From positions 1 to 62,795 of IMG/VR virus record IMGVR_UViG_3300027754_000090: a DNA stretch of 62,795 nt; one strand, given 5' to 3'. Below the pieces are notes generated by a model that searched no databases, was not told where the DNA came from, and saw nothing but the letters and a program-made list of their open reading frames with translations. The DNA is from a virus. The position numbers and the translations under genes are program-made. The number at the start of each line of letters is the position of its first letter. Positions within the stretch are counted from its first letter, which is position 1. This document shows positions 42,072-50,115 of the stretch, in pieces.

Positions 42072-42806
42072 ATGTATAAACGATACAGCAATCAATACAC
42101 TCCCAACCAGTTTACGCCCCAGCCCAGCTGGCAGGCCACCCGAGCACGTCGCGCCAATCCTGTGGCATTGAAGACCTGGACTGCTGATCAGGTATGGGCA
42201 GCCGCAGTGGTCGCACAGGATACCAACGACGCGTATGTAAAGTTCCCCACATACGGCGTCCTGGGCGAATTGTCCACCAAGCCCAATAAAAGCCTGATGC
42301 GAGAATTGCTGGACAAGGGTGTGTTTACTGCTGAGCAGATCACGGCCGGCAAATCAGTGCGTGAGCATTTTCATGGTCTGGTGTTTGAGCAGATGGCCGA
42401 CACCATTAACGATTTTTCCGCCAATGCATTGCGTATCTCTCATAAGACAGAATTCGTCAACACTGACTTCCTGGACTTGGCCATTGTGGCCAGCTTGCCC
42501 AGTTGTGCGCGGCGTGATATCCAGCGCAGGGTAGTGGCTGACCAGCGTACTGAAGCCGCTGCCACTAGCCAGCTGGTGGGGCAGATAGGCGAACGCATAA
42601 CCGGTGAGTTCACTGTGGTACAGTGCAGGTACAGCCAGAAATGGGGCCTGTACACTGCCAACGCCACCCAAGATGGCAACCTGTTCTTTATGTTCCTCAA
42701 ACAGGAACTGGCTGCTGGCAGCCAGGTAAAGTTGTCAGGCACAATCAAAGCTCACAGGGATGGCAACACCACTCAGCTGAATCGTGTCAAAGTGTTAGCA
42801 TCTTAG
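42072..42806 (+). CDS. Unknown protein with OB-fold-like C-terminus
   Basis: 244 residues. N-terminal helical half; C-terminal half (about 170-240: GERITGEFTVVQCRYSQKWG, SQVKLSGTIKAHRD) reads like an OB-fold with the LSGTIKxH strand. Could bind single-stranded nucleic acid. Strong early promoter; poor ribosome site. Confidence 0.62.
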   Translation: MYKRYSNQYTPNQFTPQPSWQATRARRANPVALKTWTADQVWAAAVVAQDTNDAYVKFPTYGVLGELSTKPNKSLMRELLDKGVFTAEQITAGKSVREHFHGLVFEQMADTINDFSANALRISHKTEFVNTDFLDLAIVASLPSCARRDIQRRVVADQRTEAAATSQLVGQIGERITGEFTVVQCRYSQKWGLYTANATQDGNLFFMFLKQELAAGSQVKLSGTIKAHRDGNTTQLNRVKVLAS

Positions 42807-42816
42807 TTAAAAGTGG

Positions 42817-42845
42817 TTGACACTGTTCATCAACCATGTTATACT
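42817..42845 (+). promoter_or_regulatory. Early-type promoter
   Basis: TTGACA (42817-42822), 17-bp spacer, TATACT (42840-42845); about 60-nt leader with hairpin GGGA-CACAGA-TCCC and AAAGGA. Confidence 0.87.
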
Positions 42846-42912
42846 TAATGAGTAACAGAAACACAAACTAGGGACACAGATCCCAAACACAAATAAAAGG
42901 ATAACTATTACA

Positions 42913-43539
42913 ATGTCAACGAAAAATCTCAAGAATCTTACCATGGCGTTTGCAGTTGCTACGGCGACTGAGCCGCCGCAGACCACGACTGCCAGTGCTA
43001 CCGCACCCAAAGTTAATAAGGCCCCCAAGCCGCTGGTTATGCACAATGCCACTTCGGCTAAGCCAACGCAGAGTGTGCCGCCCACGGTTGCTGCCGCAGG
43101 CAAGGTTACCAAGCCGCTGGTTACTCGCAATGCGACCAGCCCGCGACTGACGACCACGCCCAAGGCTCCCGCTACGGTCAAGTCCGTGACTACCCCAGCC
43201 AGCACTGGCCGTGATGCCAACAGCTTGCTCAGCAACAACTTCCGGTTGTTTGCTGTGGTGGGTACCACCACTTTCAAAGGCAGCACAAAGATCTGGTTTG
43301 CCAACGAGATTGCAACCAAGGTCAAGAACATGGAGAAGCAGGGTCATGTGGACATCGAGTTTATCTCGCTGCCCAACTCCATGACCAAGGCCGATGCCCT
43401 GAAGTATCTGGCCGCCAACCCTGGCCAGCTGAGTGTGGACAAGAGTTTGGCCACTGAGCTGGTGATTCAGAAGACCCAGAAGCTGACCAGTGCGTTTAAG
43501 CGCCAGGCTCATGCTGAGGTCGCTGACAGCGCCGTGTAG
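42913..43539 (+). CDS. Unknown protein, Ala/Thr/Pro-rich linker plus small globular domain
   Basis: 208 residues. Residues 1-95 are low complexity with a repeated KPLVxxNATS (VMHNATSAKPT, VTRNATSPRLT). The folded part (about 100-190) contains LFAVVGTTTFKGSTKIWFAN. Codon choice is more C-rich than in its neighbours, suggesting high expression. The long leader and a strong terminator-like palindrome make this a single-gene unit. Confidence 0.65.
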   Translation: MSTKNLKNLTMAFAVATATEPPQTTTASATAPKVNKAPKPLVMHNATSAKPTQSVPPTVAAAGKVTKPLVTRNATSPRLTTTPKAPATVKSVTTPASTGRDANSLLSNNFRLFAVVGTTTFKGSTKIWFANEIATKVKNMEKQGHVDIEFISLPNSMTKADALKYLAANPGQLSVDKSLATELVIQKTQKLTSAFKRQAHAEVADSAV

Positions 43540-43559
43540 GCTGGGTTGGTAGCACACCG

Positions 43560-43585
43560 TGGCGGGGGACATGTCCCCCGCCAGA
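43560..43585 (+). terminator. Strong palindrome after the 42913 gene
   Basis: Near-perfect palindrome GGCGGGGG-ACATGT-CCCCCGCC; no T-tract, so likely an RNA-stabilising or processing hairpin or weak terminator. Confidence 0.55.
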
Positions 43586-43610
43586 TGACCGAGATTTAGG
43601 AGAATACTGT

Positions 43611-44627
43611 ATGCTGGAACTTAAAGGGCCTGCTGGTGACTTGGGAGTAATTGTGGGACGTTTTCAGACGCCCTATATCACCGACGGTCATCGTGAACTC
43701 ATTGACACTGTCAAAGCCCGTCATCCCAAGTTTGTGGTTGTGCTGGGTGTGGCTCGAGTGATTCCCACCAAAAGAAATCCGCTGGACTTCGCCACACGGC
43801 AACAGATGATCCAGGAAGCATATCCTGGTGCTGAGGTGCTGAGCAAGTGTGATGAGCGGCAGGACTCTGTATGGAGCCAGAACCTGGACCGCCTGCTGCG
43901 AGCCAATCATCCTTACGAAAAGATTGTACTGTATGGCAGCCGTGACAGCTTCATTGGTCGTTACTCTGGTCAGTTTGCCACAGTAGAACTGGATGAAGTT
44001 ATCAATCAGAATGGTTCTCAGGCCCGTCAGGCAGCATTTCACACCATTCGCAATACTGAAGACTTCCGTGCTGGTGTTTGTTATGCACAGGCCAACCAGT
44101 ATCCCAGAAAAAATCCCACTGTGGATGTAGCTGTGGAGCGTGGTGGCGAAGTATTGCTGGCTCGCAAAGCCGAAGACGGCGTCAATCAGTGGCGGTTCAT
44201 CGGCGGGTTCATTGATGCTGGTGAAACGGCAGTGCAGGCTGGACGCCGTGAGGTACTAGAGGAAACCGGTGCTGAGGTGTGGAAAATGGAATACATCATC
44301 AGCACACCCATTGATGATTGGCGCTATCAGGGAACCAACCAGAGCATTTTCACCACTATGTTCGCGGCTCCCTATGTGGGTGGGCCCTGTGTTGGTGCTG
44401 ACGATGTACAGGAAGTTCGGTGGTTTGATGTGCGCAACCTTGCCGAACGTATGATGGTTCCTGAACACCATGTGTTGCTGGATGCTTACCTGCGGTATCG
44501 CGGAATCCGTGGTGAAACACAAGTGCCAGGATCCAACTACTGTGTGGACACTGTGAAGTATACTCACATCAACGGCGAGAAAGTGGTGGTCACTCCAGTG
44601 GCTTATGATCGTGTGGTAACTGAATAA
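43611..44627 (+). CDS. Bifunctional NMN adenylyltransferase / Nudix hydrolase
   Basis: 338 residues. N-terminal nucleotidyltransferase (about 10-170): GVIVGRFQTPYITDGH (HxGH-type site) and LYGSRDSFIGRYSG. C-terminal Nudix domain (about 180-330) with a full Nudix box GGFIDAGETAVQAGRREVLE plus ETGAE. Converts NMN to NAD and likely hydrolyses ADP-ribose, like NadM-Nudix proteins of phage KVP40. TTAGGAG ribosome site; 8 nt before the NAMPT gene. Confidence 0.92.
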   Translation: MLELKGPAGDLGVIVGRFQTPYITDGHRELIDTVKARHPKFVVVLGVARVIPTKRNPLDFATRQQMIQEAYPGAEVLSKCDERQDSVWSQNLDRLLRANHPYEKIVLYGSRDSFIGRYSGQFATVELDEVINQNGSQARQAAFHTIRNTEDFRAGVCYAQANQYPRKNPTVDVAVERGGEVLLARKAEDGVNQWRFIGGFIDAGETAVQAGRREVLEETGAEVWKMEYIISTPIDDWRYQGTNQSIFTTMFAAPYVGGPCVGADDVQEVRWFDVRNLAERMMVPEHHVLLDAYLRYRGIRGETQVPGSNYCVDTVKYTHINGEKVVVTPVAYDRVVTE

Positions 44628-44635
44628 GGAACTAT

Positions 44636-46066
44636 ATGGAACAGCCTAATCTTCGGACCTTTGACTTCAATGAGTTGCTGAATGATGTTATTGATTCTGA
44701 TTCCTACAAAGTATCACACCACAAACAGTACCCACCCGGTACTGAGTATGTATACAGCTATCTGGAAAGCCGTGGTGGAGAGTTTGACAGCCAGATAATG
44801 TTTGGCTTGCAATACATTCTGCAACGCTATCTCACTGGTGTGGTGGTGACCGATGAGGCCATTGACCTGGCCCGCACCATGATTGTGCCACACATGGGCG
44901 GCAATCCTGACCTGTTCAATGAAGCTGGTTGGCGTTATATTGTGCGTCAGCATGGTGGCCGATTGCCACTGAAAATCTGTGCTATCCCTGAAGGCACACC
45001 AATTTCACCGCACAATGCCCTGGTCACTGTGGTCAATACTGACCCTGAATGTTACTGGCTGGTGAACTACATGGAGACCGCGCTGATGCGGGTATGGTAC
45101 CCCATCACCGTGGCCAGCCTGAGCCACAACATTCGCAGCATCATCCAGAAGTATCTAATGCTCACTGGCACACCTGAAGCCATTGACTTCAAGTTGCAGG
45201 ACTTTGGCAGCCGTGGCAGCACCAGCCGTGAGAGTGCCGCAATTGGTGGCGCAGCCCACCTGGTAAACTTTCAGGGATCTGACACCATGGCTGCCATTCC
45301 GCTGCTGTATAAGTATTATGGTGCTACGGCCATGCCCAGTTACAGTGTGCCAGCATCCGAGCACAGCACCATCACCAGCTGGGGTCGAACCCGCGAGGCA
45401 GATGCTTACCGGAATCTGCTGACTCAATACCCCACTGGTATTGTCAGTATTGTAAGCGACAGCTATGATATCTTTGCCGCTTGTGACCAGATTTATGGTG
45501 TAGAGCTGAAACAGCTGATTGAAAATCGCAATGGTGTACTGGTGATCAGGCCCGACTCGGGTGACATCATTCCCACTGTGTTGCGAGTTCTGCAGATCCT
45601 GGAATCCCGTTTTGGTACCACAGTCAATAGCCTGGGCTATCGTGTGCTGCCTGAATATGTCAGAGTGTTGCAGGGCGATGGTATGAACATTAATACTATT
45701 GAACAGTTGTGTGCAGCACTGGCAGCTGATGGCTGGAGCATCGACAACGTTGCCTGCTTTGGTATGGGTGGCAAACTGTTGCAGGGCGTGGATCGTGACA
45801 CGCTGAAGTTTGCTTTCAAATGCAGCGCCATCAGAATTGCTGGTGAATGGCTTCCAGTGTACAAGGATCCGGTTACTGATCCCGGTAAGGCCAGCAAACA
45901 GGGCATCCTCACAGTGCAACAGGCCCAGACAGGGTTTGTGACCACTGGCTGTCTGGATCCCAGGGTGCAGCCAGGTGACCAACTAGTTACAGTGTTTGAG
46001 AATGGTGATATGGTGACTGAATATACGCTGGCGGAAATCCGCCAGCGTGCATTGGAGCAGAAATAA
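44636..46066 (+). CDS. nadV: Nicotinamide phosphoribosyltransferase (NAMPT)
   Basis: 476 residues, normal NAMPT length. Family signatures: DSYKVSHHKQYPPGTEYVYS, ESRGG, FGSRGSTSRESAAIGG, SVPASEHSTITSWGR, SDSYDIF, VIRPDSGD and GMGGKLLQGVDRDT. Makes NMN from nicotinamide; with the upstream enzyme it forms a two-step NAD salvage pathway found in several large T4-like phages. Such phages counter NAD depletion by host defences or feed replication (known for the pathway, inferred here). Confidence 0.96.
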   Translation: MEQPNLRTFDFNELLNDVIDSDSYKVSHHKQYPPGTEYVYSYLESRGGEFDSQIMFGLQYILQRYLTGVVVTDEAIDLARTMIVPHMGGNPDLFNEAGWRYIVRQHGGRLPLKICAIPEGTPISPHNALVTVVNTDPECYWLVNYMETALMRVWYPITVASLSHNIRSIIQKYLMLTGTPEAIDFKLQDFGSRGSTSRESAAIGGAAHLVNFQGSDTMAAIPLLYKYYGATAMPSYSVPASEHSTITSWGRTREADAYRNLLTQYPTGIVSIVSDSYDIFAACDQIYGVELKQLIENRNGVLVIRPDSGDIIPTVLRVLQILESRFGTTVNSLGYRVLPEYVRVLQGDGMNINTIEQLCAALAADGWSIDNVACFGMGGKLLQGVDRDTLKFAFKCSAIRIAGEWLPVYKDPVTDPGKASKQGILTVQQAQTGFVTTGCLDPRVQPGDQLVTVFENGDMVTEYTLAEIRQRALEQK

Positions 46067-46419
46067 TGAAAACTTGGAAACGATGGGTCGCAGTTAAGTT
46101 GTGGGTGTCAGTGGCGTTGTTGACCACCGCTTGTGGTGGAGCTGCGTTGGATGGTGTATGGTATGACAGCTTTGGTTTAGCAAATGACACTACCAAACAA
46201 AAGCCTGGTGTGGTGTATGAGATTAGTGCATCCAGTGTGGTGTGGGCAGTGTTGCTGGTTGAGACTGTAGTGGTGCCGGTTTATATTGTGGGTTGGGATC
46301 TGTATACCCCAATTCGGATACTCCACAGAAAACCTCAGCTATACCAACGAACTAGCATAAATAAAAGCATACAGCGGGTTCCCATAGTGGTATTGGAGCG
46401 GTTTGCTAAACCGTCGTAG
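46066..46419 (+). CDS. Putative lipoprotein, overlapping tRNA-Ser
   Basis: 117 residues. Signal MKTWKRWVAVKLWVSVALLT then lipobox TAC-G, one hydrophobic segment (VVWAVLLVETVVVPVYIV), basic end. Starts at the previous stop. The last 47 nt overlap the tRNA-Ser gene at 46373, so the true C-terminus or expression is uncertain. Confidence 0.55.
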   Translation: MKTWKRWVAVKLWVSVALLTTACGGAALDGVWYDSFGLANDTTKQKPGVVYEISASSVVWAVLLVETVVVPVYIVGWDLYTPIRILHRKPQLYQRTSINKSIQRVPIVVLERFAKPS

Positions 46420-46463
46420 GGCTAATACCCCTACCGTGAGTTCGAATCTCACACCCGCTGCCA
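46373..46463 (+). tRNA. tRNA-Ser (GCT)
   Basis: Class II tRNA; acceptor AGCGGGT/ACCCGCT, anticodon loop TTGCTAA, long variable arm, discriminator G and encoded CCA, all normal for Ser. Confidence 0.93.
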
Positions 46464-46474
46464 TAGTTTTCCCC

Positions 46475-46564
46475 CGAGGGGTGCCAGAGTCCGGTTTATT
46501 GGAACAGTCTTGAAAACTGTCGGCGTGAGAGCGTCCGTGGGTTCAAATCCCACTTCCTCGGCCA
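46475..46564 (+). tRNA. tRNA-Ser (TGA)
   Basis: Acceptor CGAGGGG/TTCCTCG (two G-T pairs), anticodon stem ACAGT/ACTGT, loop CTTGAAA, long variable arm, discriminator G, CCA encoded. Confidence 0.93.
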
Positions 46565-46638
46565 GTAACTTTTCGCCCAGCATGATTGTTTGTTGGGCGA
46601 AAATGTGTTATACTAAATATAGTAACAAAGTAATACAA

Positions 46639-46709
46639 GCGGGACTCGTATAATGGTAATACCTCAGTTTTCCAAACTGAAGACAGGAGTCCGATTCTCC
46701 TGTCCCGCT
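46639..46709 (+). tRNA. tRNA-Gly (TCC)
   Basis: Acceptor GCGGGAC/GTCCCGC, anticodon loop TTTCCAA, short variable loop; CCA not encoded. A TAAATA-like box (AACTAAATA) lies just upstream at about 46610. Confidence 0.92.
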
Positions 46710-46741
46710 CAACTCCCAGAGAGGTAGTAAGTTTTAACTCA

Positions 46742-46813
46742 GCGAACATAGCTCAACGGTAGAGCTTCTCGTTGCCAACGAGAAGGTTGTGGGTTCAAAT
46801 CCCATTGTTCGCT
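46742..46813 (+). tRNA. tRNA-Gly (GCC)
   Basis: Acceptor GCGAACA/TGTTCGC, anticodon stem TCTCG/CGAGA, loop TTGCCAA; CCA not encoded. Confidence 0.92.
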
Positions 46814-46830
46814 CAACTGACGGTGAAAAC

Positions 46831-47046
46831 ATGGCAATCAACCGATCCGAGTGGCCGCAGTATCAGGGCCGATTGACTGAGTTCTACAAATGTCTAACCA
46901 AAGTGCCGTATCAGAGCCGGCTGGTTGCCACCAAGCAAGCGTATGCGCTGGAAACCATCCGACCAGGCAGAATCTACAGTGTGTACACCTGCCCACATTG
47001 CGGATATTATCATGTGGGACGCCGATCTCAGCGTAATCCAGAATGA
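46831..47046 (+). CDS. Small protein with CxxC zinc motif
   Basis: 71 residues from ATG 46831. Basic, helical N-terminus; C-terminal VYTCPHCGYYHVGRR is a zinc-ribbon knuckle. Follows tRNA-Gly by 17 nt, probably the same transcript. TGA overlaps the next start. Confidence 0.62.
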   Translation: MAINRSEWPQYQGRLTEFYKCLTKVPYQSRLVATKQAYALETIRPGRIYSVYTCPHCGYYHVGRRSQRNPE

Positions 47047-47207
47047 CTTCCATGCCCATAAATCATTATCAGTGTACAGAGTGTAAAGCACTGGTGGCTG
47101 ATCTTAGGCACCAGGATCCTGACCCCAACAAATGTCCCAAATGTGGGTCAGCCAGAAGTTTAACCAAGAAAATCAAAGTTAATTCTAACCAGGGTAAATC
47201 ATCATGA
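47043..47207 (+). CDS. Small zinc-ribbon protein
   Basis: 54 residues. Two CxxC pairs, YQCTECKALV and NKCPKCGSA, form a classic zinc ribbon, with a basic tail. ATGA overlaps on both sides. Confidence 0.65.
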   Translation: MTSMPINHYQCTECKALVADLRHQDPDPNKCPKCGSARSLTKKIKVNSNQGKSS

Positions 47208-47626
47208 GCTGTGTAATCATTGGTGACAGTATTGGTGTGGGAGTTGCCCGGCACCGAACTGAATGTATTTCTCAGGCACATGTGAGTCAGAACACCGCTC
47301 ACACTGTTAACTTGTTGAGTCGGATGCCTGGCGATCCTGACCAAGTACTGATCAGTGTGGGCAGTAATGATGTGATGGGACATTCTGATGTGTCCCACTG
47401 GGTTGCTGAGTATCACAAATTACGATCTAGCATCAACTCAGGGTGTGTGGTGTGGTTGTTGCCCAACAACAAGGAGACAGCCAGAGCTGCCATCACTATC
47501 GTGGCGCATCAACACGGTGATGCCGTGCTGGATACCAGACCTGTCACAAGTGCCGATCTAGTGCATCCCACATCATCTGGATATCAGCGTCTGGCTCGGC
47601 TCAGCCGACTAAGTACCTGCAACTAA
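47204..47626 (+). CDS. Minimal SGNH-hydrolase-like protein
   Basis: 140 residues. The block order is that of SGNH/GDSL hydrolases: IIGDSIGVGVA (Ser), ISVGSNDVMG (Gly and Asn), and DLVHPTSSGY (Asp and His dyad). Possible esterase acting on glycan acetyl groups. Much shorter than typical family members (about 200), yet all blocks are kept. The substrate is unknown. Confidence 0.75.
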   Translation: MSCVIIGDSIGVGVARHRTECISQAHVSQNTAHTVNLLSRMPGDPDQVLISVGSNDVMGHSDVSHWVAEYHKLRSSINSGCVVWLLPNNKETARAAITIVAHQHGDAVLDTRPVTSADLVHPTSSGYQRLARLSRLSTCN

Positions 47627-47627
47627 T

Positions 47628-47942
47628 ATGCCCACTGTTAAACAAGCCCGTGAATTTCTCGAAGCACCGCTGAAGTTTGGTGATCCAAATCAGATCGCTG
47701 CCTTGGCCACGCTGCGTGCGATGTATGATCTACAAGACCTGGTAGCTGAGTATCCTGATACTACATGGAGATGTGAGCAGTGTCATGGCACTGGTGTTGA
47801 TAAATTTGCTGACATTAAATGTGCTGATTGCGATGGCAAGGGCTCATTTATTCCCAGATCAGACGCAGACTACGAGGTGTTGACTCGTGGAGACATGCTG
47901 ATTATCATCAACATAGCTCAACAGATTGTGGGCGGATACTGA
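47628..47942 (+). CDS. DnaJ-type zinc-finger protein
   Basis: 104 residues. CEQCHGTGVDKFADIKCADC then DGKG gives the CxxCxGxG repeat of DnaJ zinc domains (about 50-72), without any J domain. Helical flanks. Possibly a chaperone-like or protein-binding accessory. Confidence 0.7.
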   Translation: MPTVKQAREFLEAPLKFGDPNQIAALATLRAMYDLQDLVAEYPDTTWRCEQCHGTGVDKFADIKCADCDGKGSFIPRSDADYEVLTRGDMLIIINIAQQIVGGY

Positions 47943-47948
47943 TCAGCC

Positions 47949-48155
47949 ATGAAACTGCATACTGGGCCACAGGTGAACTTCGCGATCTGGTTTTTGGTCA
48001 GTGTAATATTGACGTTGATGCTGATGCCAGTACATATGATCATCAGTATAGCACTGTTGTTTCCCATTGGGCCAACCGCAAAGATTTATTATTGGGGATG
48101 GAATCTGGAAACCCGGGCACGAGGAATCAGACGGCGGATCACTGGCCTGTGGTAG
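47949..48155 (+). CDS. Small two-span membrane protein
   Basis: 68 residues; hydrophobic span(s) about 10-45 (FAIWFLVSVILTLMLMPVHM), then basic end (ETRARGIRRR). Unknown role. Confidence 0.55.
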   Translation: MKLHTGPQVNFAIWFLVSVILTLMLMPVHMIISIALLFPIGPTAKIYYWGWNLETRARGIRRRITGLW

Positions 48156-48183
48156 TTTTCTATGTAAATTGGAGTAAAAACGT

Positions 48184-48492
48184 ATGCGTAAAATATTCTT
48201 AATGTTGTTCACCAGCGTGTCAATCTTGGCTTCCACGCCTCGTTTTATTAGTGATCGGTATACGATCATGGTACGGCCATCACCGCAATATTACAAATAT
48301 AGTTATGGCAGTGCAGTGGCAGTGGGTATACTGGGATATGAGCTGGGCCGAATTTCGCGACCACGACCTGTAATCATCCAGAGTGTGCAACCCTCACCAG
48401 ATAGTTGCCGAACTGTGCTTATCCATCATGACCAGCTTGTGATTTGCAGGAATGCAATTGGCAATTGGCTGATTGTTAAACCAGTGCAATAG
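48184..48492 (+). CDS. Putative secreted small protein
   Basis: 102 residues. Signal peptide MRKIFLMLFTSVSILASTPR; a Gly-rich short hydrophobic stretch (AVAVGILGYELG) and a beta-rich end with two Cys (DSCRTV and VICRN). Possibly envelope-located. Stop overlaps the next start (TAGTG). Confidence 0.6.
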   Translation: MRKIFLMLFTSVSILASTPRFISDRYTIMVRPSPQYYKYSYGSAVAVGILGYELGRISRPRPVIIQSVQPSPDSCRTVLIHHDQLVICRNAIGNWLIVKPVQ

Positions 48493-48716
48493 TGGACCAG
48501 CCCACGCTTTTTGATATCATTTCAGATCGAATACGCTGGCAGTGTGATTATTGCAGCTGGTGTGACGGTGGGTTGTTGCTGGAACCAAAAGACGACGCTG
48601 ATGAAATCGTGATGCGGGTGTACAATGGTAGCCATGGAGATATCTGTATGATCGGCTACCACAAGAGTTGTTTGGTTAATCAAGAAACTATCTGGAATAA
48701 TGCATTTAAGGTTTGA
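48492..48716 (+). CDS. Small Cys-rich protein
   Basis: 74 residues from GTG 48492. CDYCSWCDGG (about 18-27) and CMIGYHKSC (about 52-60) make a likely zinc site. No family recognised. Followed by an early promoter. Confidence 0.58.
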   Translation: MDQPTLFDIISDRIRWQCDYCSWCDGGLLLEPKDDADEIVMRVYNGSHGDICMIGYHKSCLVNQETIWNNAFKV

Positions 48717-48742
48717 CATCAGACACTGAAGTTTGCTATAAT
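48713..48742 (+). promoter_or_regulatory. Early-type promoter for tRNA-Gln and following gene
   Basis: TTGACA (48713-48718), 18-bp spacer, TATAAT (48737-48742) with TTTGC; followed by AGTTGAGTAGG. Confidence 0.86.
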
Positions 48743-48767
48743 AGTTGAGTAGGCAGTTTACACACAC

Positions 48768-48849
48768 AGGCGAGTAGGAAAACGGTAACCCCTTCGGACT
48801 TTGAATCCGACGCTGAAAAGCACTGAGCGTTCGAGTCGCTCCTCGTCTG
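48768..48849 (+). tRNA. tRNA-Gln (TTG) with long variable region
   Basis: Acceptor AGGCGAG/CTCGTCT, anticodon stem TCGGA/TCCGA, loop CTTTGAA, T arm GAGCG-TTCGAGT-CGCTC. The variable region is about 14 nt with a GCT-GAAA-AGC stem, unusual for Gln. CCA not encoded. Confidence 0.85.
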
Positions 48850-48863
48850 CTAAACACACACAT

Positions 48864-49250
48864 ATGAATGATAACAAAAGATATCGTCTGTACGTTTTGA
48901 CCAACTACTACCTCAGCAGCTTGCAGAAAGGTCTTCAGACTGCTCATGTGGTAAGCGAGCTGAGCCTGACTCGCAAGAAAGTTTATACTGATTGGGCTGA
49001 GCAAGATCGGACCATCATCATTCTCAACGGCGGTAACTGTGCTAACTTAACTGAATTCAGCACCTGGCTTGCTGACAACGTCAGCAAATGGCCCTGGGCG
49101 GCGTTTCATGAAGATGAGGACAGTCTCAATGGTGCTATCACCGCAGTGGGCATCATCTTGCCAGCATCAGTATATACTGGACCAGCAGGTGCTAACAGTA
49201 CTGATTATGCCTTGTTCACCAAGTTACGGCAACTGGCATTGGCCGTATGA
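48864..49250 (+). CDS. PTH2-like protein (peptidyl-tRNA hydrolase 2 fold)
   Basis: 128 residues. RLYVLTNYYLSSLQKGLQTA (a strand then a helix with the Gln-rich hinge), TIIILNGGN, and PWAAFHEDEDSLNGAITAVG resemble phage-encoded PTH2-related proteins. The usual Lys-rich catalytic start is not clear, so function is uncertain. It follows tRNA-Gln on one transcript, which fits a tRNA-linked role. Confidence 0.6.
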   Translation: MNDNKRYRLYVLTNYYLSSLQKGLQTAHVVSELSLTRKKVYTDWAEQDRTIIILNGGNCANLTEFSTWLADNVSKWPWAAFHEDEDSLNGAITAVGIILPASVYTGPAGANSTDYALFTKLRQLALAV

Positions 49251-49459
49251 TACGCCCAGCACAGGTGATTGTGGATCTGGATACCTGGAATCAGGAATGG
49301 AAATCTGCGTTGGGTGTAATTCGGCTTGCGCTCACTGACCAGCTCAGTGACCTTGGCAAGGATATCATTATACAGAGAATGGCACGGTTGCAGGGACGAC
49401 TGGATGGTACATACAATGGACCACTCAGCAGCAATCGCTGGGATTATCCAGATAAATAG
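49247..49459 (+). CDS. Small unknown protein
   Basis: 70 residues, MIRPAQVIVDLDTWNQEWKS, helical; ATGA overlap with the gene upstream. Ends over the late promoter of the next gene. Confidence 0.58.
   Translation: MIRPAQVIVDLDTWNQEWKSALGVIRLALTDQLSDLGKDIIIQRMARLQGRLDGTYNGPLSSNRWDYPDK
49453..49458 (+). promoter_or_regulatory. Late promoter (TAAATA), leaderless
   Basis: GATAAATA overlaps the previous stop; ATG 49464 is exactly 5 nt downstream. Confidence 0.7.
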
Positions 49460-49463
49460 TCAC

Positions 49464-50090
49464 ATGCCCCACACCAGCCGAGCCGATTTCAATCAAACCT
49501 GGTTGACCGAGATGCCCGAAGGATTAGGCGACATTGAGGTATGGGATATGATGTTGTATAATATCCAGGATCAGATCCGTCATGGCGCCCAGATAATCAC
49601 AGTAAATGCTAACCTGAAAAAAATCACTGGGTCGCAGACTGTGTATTATTGGTGGGAAGTAGCTGGAGAAATAGTATTGGCTGCTGAGTTCTCAGTCCGG
49701 CCTCAGGCATATACTGTGAATGCTGTGGCTAAGTCGCCACAGTGGAGACGTAAGCCACCCTATATGACTGATCTGTATCAGGCAGTGTTGGCTGACACTG
49801 GCCAGAGTATCCGATTGTTCAGTGATACTCAGCTCAGTAATGGTGGCATGGCTGTATGGCGTAAACTACTGGCCGCTGGTTGCAAGATCAGTGTGTATGA
49901 CCGGCATAATCCTGGTGGTTCATTCGTCACCATCAGTGACGCTGATCAACTGGAACAATACTTCCAGGACGATGATACTGATTACCGCCGATATCAGTAT
50001 GTGCTGAGTGAAGCCCGGAGTCATTTAGACACTCTGAGCTACTTTGGCACACGCAGAATCAGAGAACTCAGCGGACAAAGTCTCGACTGA
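49464..50090 (+). CDS. Conserved T4-like phage protein, GNAT-like, unknown function
   Basis: 208 residues from ATG 49464. VYYWWEVAGEIVLAAEFSVR followed by SNGGMAVWRKLLAAGCKISV and DRHNPGGSF recalls a widespread phage family of unknown role with an acetyltransferase-like layout. Late gene, so virion or assembly role possible. Confidence 0.65.
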   Translation: MPHTSRADFNQTWLTEMPEGLGDIEVWDMMLYNIQDQIRHGAQIITVNANLKKITGSQTVYYWWEVAGEIVLAAEFSVRPQAYTVNAVAKSPQWRRKPPYMTDLYQAVLADTGQSIRLFSDTQLSNGGMAVWRKLLAAGCKISVYDRHNPGGSFVTISDADQLEQYFQDDDTDYRRYQYVLSEARSHLDTLSYFGTRRIRELSGQSLD

Positions 50091-50115
50091 GTTAGAAAAC
50101 ACAAGGGTTAACGAT

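Noticed and set aside
46838-47091. Minus-strand frames opposite the zinc-motif genes
   Set aside because: They lack ribosome sites and overlap well-supported, coupled plus-strand genes.
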